A DNA stretch of 64,000 bases from Arthrobacter yangruifuii (GTDB lineage: Bacteria; Actinomycetota; Actinomycetes; Actinomycetales; Micrococcaceae): NCBI RefSeq assembly GCF_009192775.1, contig NZ_VTFX01000001.1, positions 558,001-622,000 of the forward strand. Direction: 5' to 3'. Under the pieces are notes generated by a model. The model was not told the DNA's origin, searched no databases, and worked only from the letters and a program-made list of their open reading frames with translations. Position numbers and translations under genes: made by a program. This document shows positions 58,809-64,000 of this stretch, piece by piece (positions within the stretch are counted from its first letter, which is position 1; each line of letters starts with the position of its first letter).

Positions 58809-59603
58809 TCAGGCCGCGCCGCCGGCCACGAGCAGGCCGCCGTCGAGGTTGAGGATCTGCCCGGTGACCCAGGCGGCGTCGTCGGAGGCAAGGAAGGCTG
58901 CTGCCCCGGCAATATCCTCCGGAGTACCGAGCCGCTTCAGCGGGTAGGCGGAGCTCACCTTCTCCTCGCGGCCCTCGTACAGGGCGCGGGCAAACTGCGT
59001 CTTGACGACGGCGGGCGCCAGCGCGTTCACGCGGACGGAGGGAGCAAGTTCAACGGCGAGGGTCCGGGTGAGCTGTTCAACCGCTGCCTTGCTGATGCCG
59101 TAGAAGCCGATGCCGTGGGCCGGAGTCTGGGCCGAGACCGACGAGAGGTTCAGCACCGAGCCGCCGCGCCCCCGGAAATCCAGTGCCTCATGGGCGCAGA
59201 CGGCGGAAACCCAGGCGAGCGTGCCGAGCACATTGACGTCCAGGATCCGGCGGGCGGCCTCCGGATCCAGATCGCTCAGCGGACCGTAGACGGGGTTGAT
59301 GCCGGCATTGTTCACGAGGATGTCCAAGCGGCCCCAGGTTTCAGCCACCGTGTCCAGCACCTCGGCGCGGTGGTCCGGATCATCCGATTTGCCGGCCAGG
59401 AACAGCACGGAGCCTTCCGGGAACTCGGCGGCGGCTTCCTTCAGCGGACCGATGTTGCGGGCCGTGATGCAGACCTTCGCCCCTTCGGCGGCCAGGCGGC
59501 GGGCAATGGCCAGTCCGATGCCGCGGCTGGCGCCGGTAACGACGGCGGTTTTACCGTCAAGCCGCGGTCTGCCGGCAAACTGCCGGGGCGTCTGTTCCGT
59601 CAT
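58809..59603 (-). CDS. Short-chain dehydrogenase/reductase
   Basis: A protein of 264 residues from ATG 59603. It has a full SDR set: TGASRGIGLAIARRLAAEGA, NNAGINPVYGPL, catalytic Ser in VLNLSSVSAQ and YGISKAAVEQLTRTLAVEL (Tyr and Lys), and the C-terminal GQILNLDGGLLV. It is first in the operon with the ACAD and kinase genes (31 bp and 5 bp gaps), which places it as a 3-hydroxyacyl or hydroxyacid dehydrogenase of the same route. The TetR gene lies divergent with a perfect palindrome between. Confidence 0.9.
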   Translation of the reverse strand: MTEQTPRQFAGRPRLDGKTAVVTGASRGIGLAIARRLAAEGAKVCITARNIGPLKEAAAEFPEGSVLFLAGKSDDPDHRAEVLDTVAETWGRLDILVNNAGINPVYGPLSDLDPEAARRILDVNVLGTLAWVSAVCAHEALDFRGRGGSVLNLSSVSAQTPAHGIGFYGISKAAVEQLTRTLAVELAPSVRVNALAPAVVKTQFARALYEGREEKVSSAYPLKRLGTPEDIAGAAAFLASDDAAWVTGQILNLDGGLLVAGGAA

Positions 59604-59633
59604 GTGCTCCGCCAACTTCCACTTGCAGGGGCT

Positions 59634-59651
59634 ACCGAGCGACCGCTCGGT
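59634..59651. promoter_or_regulatory. TetR-type operator ACCGAGCG-AC-CGCTCGGT
   Basis: A perfect 8-bp inverted repeat with a 2-bp centre, in the 121-bp gap between the divergent SDR (59603) and TetR (59725) genes. It is the expected site for autoregulation and control of the SDR/ACAD/kinase operon. Confidence 0.75.
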
Positions 59652-59724
59652 ACGGTTAGTCTGGTGCAGGTCCCGGAAAGTGTCAAGGATCACATCCGGG
59701 TATTCGACCGTTGAGGGGACGTCC

Positions 59725-60336
59725 ATGACCGCATCCCGTACGCAGTTCGACTGGCGGGACTTCTCCGTTCCCGCCCTCCCGCCGCTGCTGCGTGCCGCGA
59801 TGGACTGCTTTGTGGAGCACGGATACCACGGCACGGCCATCCGGACCGTGGCCGGCCGCGCGGGTCTGTCGGTGCCCGGCCTCTATCACCACTACCCCTC
59901 CAAACAGGCGCTGCTGGTGGGGATAGCGGAATCCGCGATGGCCGATCTCCATGCGCGAAGCACCGCAGCCCTGGCCGAGGCCGGCGACGACGTCGAGGAT
60001 CGGTTCGCCCTGCTGGTCGAATGCCTCGTCCTGGTCCACGCCTACCGGTGGGAGCACGCCTTCATTGCGGCCAGCGAGATCCGGAGCCTGGATGCTCCCG
60101 CCCGGGCCGGACACATTGCCGCCCGCGACCGGCAGCAGAAACTGCTCGACGACGTCGTGGCCGAAGGGGCGCGGCTGGGCCGCTTCGGCACCGCCCATCC
60201 CAAGGACGCGAGCCGGGCGGTGACCACCATGTGCACCGGCGTAGCCCAGTGGTACCGCACCGGTGGACCGCTCAGCCCCGAGGAGCTGGCGGTCCGCTAC
60301 GTGCAGATCTGCCGGGGCGCGGTGGGTGCGCCTTAA
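59725..60336 (+). CDS. TetR-family regulator of the SDR/ACAD/kinase operon
   Basis: A protein of 203 residues from ATG 59725. The helix-turn-helix covers about 20-65 (LLRAAMDCFVEHGYHGTAI, AGLSVPGLYHHYPSKQALLVGI) and the C-terminal domain is of the TetR_C type with VAQWYRTGGPLSPEELA. It is divergent from the operon at 59603, with the 59634 palindrome between, and converges with the fadE-type gene. A fatty-acid-like or acyl-CoA inducer is likely by context. Confidence 0.9.
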   Translation: MTASRTQFDWRDFSVPALPPLLRAAMDCFVEHGYHGTAIRTVAGRAGLSVPGLYHHYPSKQALLVGIAESAMADLHARSTAALAEAGDDVEDRFALLVECLVLVHAYRWEHAFIAASEIRSLDAPARAGHIAARDRQQKLLDDVVAEGARLGRFGTAHPKDASRAVTTMCTGVAQWYRTGGPLSPEELAVRYVQICRGAVGAP

Positions 60337-60339
60337 CCG

Positions 60340-62310
60340 CTACCGGTACCGGCGGTGCAGGTTCTCCTTCGGAACAGACCCGGGAGCGGTTTCGGAAATC
60401 CACGGTCCGGTCCCCTCGGACGCATCCAGCACCCCGTTTTCCTGCCAGGTGTAGCGTCCGTCCAGGATGCCCTTGGAAAGCTTCCGGTCGGAGTCATCCG
60501 AGTTACGCCACAGGCCCTCGAACAGCGACTCGATTCGGACCCGGGACTCCCGGCTGAAGGCGTCCGCGAGCTCAAACGCCCCGGCACCCTCCGCGGGATC
60601 CTCCCGCCGGATGTTCGCTGCCCGCAGGCATGAGGCCGAGATCGCGAAGATCTCCGCACCGATGTCCACAATCCGGCCCAGGAAGACCTGGTGGTGTTCC
60701 AGCCCTGCCTGCCAGCGGGCCATCCCGAGAAAGGTGGAGCGGGCCAGCCGGCGGGAGGCCCGCTCGGCGTAGCGCAGATGCCGGGCGAGGACGCCGAACT
60801 CGGCATAGGACGTAGGCATGTTTCCCTTGCCGGCGGCGAGCGTGGGCAGCCATTTGCCGTAAAAACCGCTGGCCTTCAGTGCGGCACGGGCTTTGGCCCC
60901 CGCCGGGGCGTCCGCAACCGCCAGGTCTCCGGCCGCAGACAAATGTGCGTCCACTGCCTCGCGGGCAATGAACAGGTGCATGATCTCGGTGGATCCCTCG
61001 AAGACCCGGTTGATGCGCAGGTCCCGCAGCTGCTGCTCGGCCGGGACGGCGCGTTCGCCGCGGGCCGCGAGGGAATCCGCCGTTTCGAAGCCCCGTCCGC
61101 CGCGCACCTGCACCAGTTCGTCGGCAACGTTGTAGGCCATCTCGCTGGCCCAGAGCTTGGCCAGGGCGGCCTCGATGCGGATGTCCTTGGTGCCGGCGTC
61201 GGCCAGTTGGGCCGAGAGCTCGAAGACCGCCTCGAGCGCGAAGCTCGTGGCCCCGATGTAGGCGAGCTTCTTCGCCACTGCCTCATGCCTGCCGATCGGC
61301 CGGCCCCACTGTTCGCGGGCGCCCGCCCAGCCGCGGGCGATCTTCAGCGACCATTTGCCGGCCGCCGCGCACATGGCCGGGATGGACAGGCGGCCGGTGT
61401 TCAGTGTGGTGAGGGCGATCTTCAGGCCCTGGCCCTCCCGGCCCAGCCGGTTGGCTGCGGGCACGCGGACGCTGGTGAACCGGGTGACACCGTTCTCTAT
61501 GCCGCGCAGGCCCATGAAGTTGTTCCGGTTCTCCACCGAGATGCCGGGGGAATCCATTTCCACCACAAACGCGCTGATGCCGCCCTTGGAGTCGCCGTGC
61601 GGCGGCACGGCGGCCATCACCACCACGAGTTCGGCAATCACTCCGTTGGTGGTCCAGAGTTTCACGCCGTCAATCACATATTCGCTGCCGTCCTCGGAGG
61701 GAATGGCCGTGGTGCGCAGCCGTGCCGGGTCGGATCCGACGTCGGGCTCGGTGAGCAGGAAGGCGGTCACCGCCCCGGCGGCGCAGCGCGGCAGGTACTC
61801 CTCTTTCTGTGCGTCGTTGCCGAAGACCTTCACCGGCTCCGGGACGCCGATGGACTGGTGGGCGGAGACCAGTGCGCCGAGGCTGGGGTGGACGGAGCCC
61901 AGGATCATCAGGGCGCGGCCGTAGCTCAGCAGGGACAGCCCGAGGCCGCCGTACTGCCGGGGAATCTTGATGCCGAAGACACCCAGGTCCGCGAGCCCGC
62001 GCAGGTTCTCATCCGGAATCACGCCGGTGCGTTCGATTCCCCGGCCGTCGATGGTCCGGCAGTAATCCGTCAGTACCTCCAGGAACAGCCGGGCACGGGC
62101 ATCTTCGTCAGGATCCGCCGGAGGCAGGGAGCCCACCAGGTCCAGGTTGTAGTTGCCCAAGTAGATGCCCTTGGCGAAACTCGGACGGGATTCCGCGGTG
62201 TCTCGGGCGGCTTCGGTGGCGTTGCGTGCGTCCTGCTCAGTGACCACGCGTTCCTTGATTCTGCGGGCGCTTCTGTTCCGGCTGGCGTCCGAAATGTCAG
62301 TGGTGCTCAT
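60340..62310 (-). CDS. Acyl-CoA dehydrogenase, long form (FadE type)
   Basis: A protein of 656 residues, the size of long-chain acyl-CoA dehydrogenases with an extra C-terminal domain. Landmarks are FGIKIPRQYGGLGLSLLSYG, FLLTEPDVGSDPARLRTTA, LWTTNGVIAELVVVMA and QVRGGRGFETADSLAARGE. The C-terminal ~200 residues add a helical domain ending NLHRRYR. It oxidises long-chain acyl-CoA with electron transfer to ETF. It is monocistronic, and its stop lies 3 bp from that of the convergent TetR gene. Confidence 0.9.
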   Translation of the reverse strand: MSTTDISDASRNRSARRIKERVVTEQDARNATEAARDTAESRPSFAKGIYLGNYNLDLVGSLPPADPDEDARARLFLEVLTDYCRTIDGRGIERTGVIPDENLRGLADLGVFGIKIPRQYGGLGLSLLSYGRALMILGSVHPSLGALVSAHQSIGVPEPVKVFGNDAQKEEYLPRCAAGAVTAFLLTEPDVGSDPARLRTTAIPSEDGSEYVIDGVKLWTTNGVIAELVVVMAAVPPHGDSKGGISAFVVEMDSPGISVENRNNFMGLRGIENGVTRFTSVRVPAANRLGREGQGLKIALTTLNTGRLSIPAMCAAAGKWSLKIARGWAGAREQWGRPIGRHEAVAKKLAYIGATSFALEAVFELSAQLADAGTKDIRIEAALAKLWASEMAYNVADELVQVRGGRGFETADSLAARGERAVPAEQQLRDLRINRVFEGSTEIMHLFIAREAVDAHLSAAGDLAVADAPAGAKARAALKASGFYGKWLPTLAAGKGNMPTSYAEFGVLARHLRYAERASRRLARSTFLGMARWQAGLEHHQVFLGRIVDIGAEIFAISASCLRAANIRREDPAEGAGAFELADAFSRESRVRIESLFEGLWRNSDDSDRKLSKGILDGRYTWQENGVLDASEGTGPWISETAPGSVPKENLHRRYR

Positions 62311-62518
62311 GGGATTTCTCCTCCGTCACGGCCGGGCTGCCCGGTGCCGGTGCCGGCATCGGCGCAGCAGCCCCGGCTCACTGTGGGGACCATGCTACGC
62401 GTCAGTAGGTAGGGGTAAAGGGGGTTCGGTGGCTAATGTTGGCGGCAGGCTGCAATGTCGGAGGGAACCGCCTGGAACGGGCGGGAAACGGCAGCGGCAC
62501 AACCTGAGGGAGAACAAC

Positions 62519-63148
62519 ATGGCATGGGTGGAGACGGAACGCGCTGAACTGGTCCGGACGCTGCGGGAGGCGGATCCGCTGGCACCGACGCTGTGTGAAG
62601 GCTGGGATGTGCGCCGGCTGCTGGCCCACCTGGTGCTCCGTGAACACGCGCCCTGGAAGATTGCGGCCGATGCTGTGCGCCGGCCGAAACCAGGGCAGGA
62701 AGTGCACCTGGGTGCCGAGGCTGCCGCCGCGGGCACGCCGGAGGGGTATGCGGCCCTGGTGGACCGGTTCGCCGCCGGGCCCGGCCGGTTCTCGCCCTAC
62801 CGGCTGGATGCGGCAAACCTGGTGGAATACGTCATCCATCATGAGGACATCCGCCGCGGGGACGGCATGGCTGCACCCCGGGAACTCCCCGCCGGACAGC
62901 AGCAGGCCCTGTGGAAGCAGCTGGGCCTGATGGCGCGGATGGGATACCGCACCAGCCCCGTGGGAGTGGAACTGGCGCTGCCCGGTTCCGGCCGGCGCCG
63001 CGTGAAGAACGGTGCGTCCTCGGTGCTGGTTTCCGGAGACGTGGTGGACCTTGCCCTGCACTCCATGGGCCGGCGTGCGGCGGCCAATGTGAGCATCGAA
63101 GGCGGGGGCGAGGCGGTCCGGATGTTCAGGCAGTGGGCAGCCCGCTAA
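62519..63148 (+). CDS. TIGR03085-type (maleylpyruvate isomerase/DinB-like) protein
   Basis: The protein is 209 residues. It starts WVETERAELVRTLREADPLAPTLCEGWDVRRLLAHLVLRE, and has VEYVIHHEDIRRG in the middle. These are the His-rich, metal-binding helices of the DinB/mycothiol-dependent maleylpyruvate isomerase superfamily; the N-terminal block is typical of TIGR03085. Function is unknown; some relatives use mycothiol. ATG 62519 follows GAGGGAG. Confidence 0.85.
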   Translation: MAWVETERAELVRTLREADPLAPTLCEGWDVRRLLAHLVLREHAPWKIAADAVRRPKPGQEVHLGAEAAAAGTPEGYAALVDRFAAGPGRFSPYRLDAANLVEYVIHHEDIRRGDGMAAPRELPAGQQQALWKQLGLMARMGYRTSPVGVELALPGSGRRRVKNGASSVLVSGDVVDLALHSMGRRAAANVSIEGGGEAVRMFRQWAAR

Positions 63149-63182
63149 TATTGCCCGGCTTGACAAGCACCCCCTCTATGCG

Positions 63183-63214
63183 GCTGAAATAGTAAGCACA
63201 CTGATTGTTTCAGC
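63183..63214. promoter_or_regulatory. Wide inverted repeat before the MarR gene
   Basis: GCTGAAA at 63183-63189 and TTTCAGC at 63208-63214 form a 7-bp dyad 44 bp before the MarR start. A TTGACA at 63160 lies just upstream. It is a plausible autoregulatory site. Confidence 0.35.
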
Positions 63215-63257
63215 GGAGCAGAACCGCCTACCAATGACGTATCAGGGAAGCAGGAAG

Positions 63258-63752
63258 ATGCAGAACGAGGGGGACTGGGAACCCGTGCGGCTGCTCTCAA
63301 CGGCTGCACGACTGGTAAGACGGGAAGTAGATAACTCACTGCGGGCCGTGGGGTTGACCCAGGAGCGCGTGACGGTGCTGAGGGTGCTTCTGGCAGACGG
63401 ACCCATGCGGCGTGCGGAACTGGCGAGACGCCTGCGCGTCACCGCGCAGACCCTGGGCACGGCCTTGGCGAGCATGGCGGGGCAGGGCCTTGTGGAGGAG
63501 GTGCCGGCCGGCACAGTGGGGCGGTCCGGACGATGGATGGCGATCTCCGAGCGCGGGCAGAAGCTGCTCGCTGATGCCGAGAACCTCGAGCAGGACCAGT
63601 CCACGGCCGGAATCGGTCCGGAGCTGCGCCTTGAGCTGATGACACTCATCCGCGGACTCGAACACGGCAGGCCGCCGTCCCCCGGAATGCCCTCTGGAAC
63701 CGGTATGGCTGACGGATCCCGGCTGGCGGCGCCGGCCGACCCGCCGGGGTAA
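63258..63752 (+). CDS. MarR-family transcriptional regulator
   Basis: A protein of 164 residues. I chose ATG 63258 (GGAAG before it); ATG 63234 would add eight residues. The winged helix covers about 35-105: LTQERVTVLRVLLADGPMRRAELARRLRVTAQTLGTALASM and the wing VEEVPAGTVGRSGRWMAISERG. The C-terminus is Pro/Gly-rich. The gene before the Rieske ferredoxin start may control it, but only position suggests this. Confidence 0.87.
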   Translation: MQNEGDWEPVRLLSTAARLVRREVDNSLRAVGLTQERVTVLRVLLADGPMRRAELARRLRVTAQTLGTALASMAGQGLVEEVPAGTVGRSGRWMAISERGQKLLADAENLEQDQSTAGIGPELRLELMTLIRGLEHGRPPSPGMPSGTGMADGSRLAAPADPPG

Positions 63753-63805
63753 CGTGTTGACCAGGAGTAATTCGTACCTGGCCACGGGCCGGAGGAAGGA
63801 AGGGC

Positions 63806-64000
63806 ATGAGCGAGGGTATCCGCGTTGCCGGTGTCGACGAGATAGAGGAGGGCGAAGCCCTCACGGTGGACGCCGAAGCGGCTGGTACCGCGGATGATAT
63901 TGCCGTGTTCCACAGCGACAACGGACGCTTTTATGCACTGAATGACACCTGCACCCATGAGGATGCCTCCCTGGCCGACGGATGGATCGAGGGCGACGAA
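63806..64000 (+). CDS. Rieske [2Fe-2S] ferredoxin, N-terminal part (partial at right edge)
   Basis: The first 65 residues are present from ATG 63806, behind GGAGGAAGGAAGGG. The sequence runs to the first cluster-binding pair (YALNDTCTHEDASLADGW, C-x-H). This is the small-ferredoxin type that feeds aromatic ring-hydroxylating dioxygenases. The second C-x2-H and the partner genes lie outside the window. Confidence 0.85.
   Translation, partial: MSEGIRVAGVDEIEEGEALTVDAEAAGTADDIAVFHSDNGRFYALNDTCTHEDASLADGWIEGDE

Overview
The window is high-GC DNA from an actinobacterium, most likely an Arthrobacter-like member of the Micrococcaceae. This rests on protein families (PutA without a DNA-binding domain, DUF6221, DUF6308, a TIGR03085-type protein, an actinobacterial HisKA_3 kinase), frequent GTG starts and promoters of TANNNT type. 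It holds about 62 protein genes, two of them cut by the window edges. I saw no rRNA, tRNA, CRISPR array or intact insertion sequence.

0-21.7 kb looks like ordinary chromosome. It has the end of an acyl-CoA ligase, a PRC/DUF2382 stress protein, a lipoprotein, a LysR regulator divergent from PutA (proline to glutamate), an AMP-forming acyl-CoA synthetase, a short-chain dehydrogenase-like protein without its catalytic residues, malQ, an orphan binding lipoprotein in tandem with an acyl-CoA ligase, a two-component system followed by a NatAB-type exporter, an M20 amidohydrolase and a DoxX-like membrane protein.

21.7-41.4 kb is a catabolic island and the most interesting part. It encodes a sugar-type (CUT2) ABC importer, two TetR regulators, four flavin-dependent monooxygenases of the acyl-CoA dehydrogenase fold (two pairs of paralogues), two kinds of flavin reductase, three SnoaL/NTF2-like proteins, a VOC-type extradiol dioxygenase, a fumarylacetoacetate-hydrolase-family enzyme, acetoacetyl-CoA synthetase, a class A flavoprotein hydroxylase and a thiolase. 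The last five form one tightly coupled operon. Its logic is ring hydroxylation, ring cleavage, hydrolysis to an acetoacetate-like product, CoA activation and thiolysis to acetyl-CoA. A 15-bp element, ACTG-N7-CAGT with an invariant GTACAGT half, occurs before four separate transcription units, including the importer and the first TetR gene, and marks a regulon. A second, unrelated palindrome stands before the remaining five-gene operon. The island lies between the DoxX gene and a decayed piece of a DoxX-like gene, which suggests insertion beside a DoxX locus.

41.5-64 kb returns to housekeeping and transport. It has a REP-like palindrome that also occurs at 1.6 kb, an OpuC-type compatible-solute importer, two zinc alcohol dehydrogenases, a thioesterase, an IclR regulator, a 700-residue heptad-repeat membrane protein divergent from an OFA-family MFS transporter with a 33-residue small subunit, an SDR/ACAD/kinase-like operon resembling the 4-hydroxyacyl-CoA (Lva/ACAD11) route with its own TetR gene and operator, a long FadE-type dehydrogenase, a MarR regulator and the start of a Rieske ferredoxin.

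All functions come from reading the translated sequence. No database search was run.
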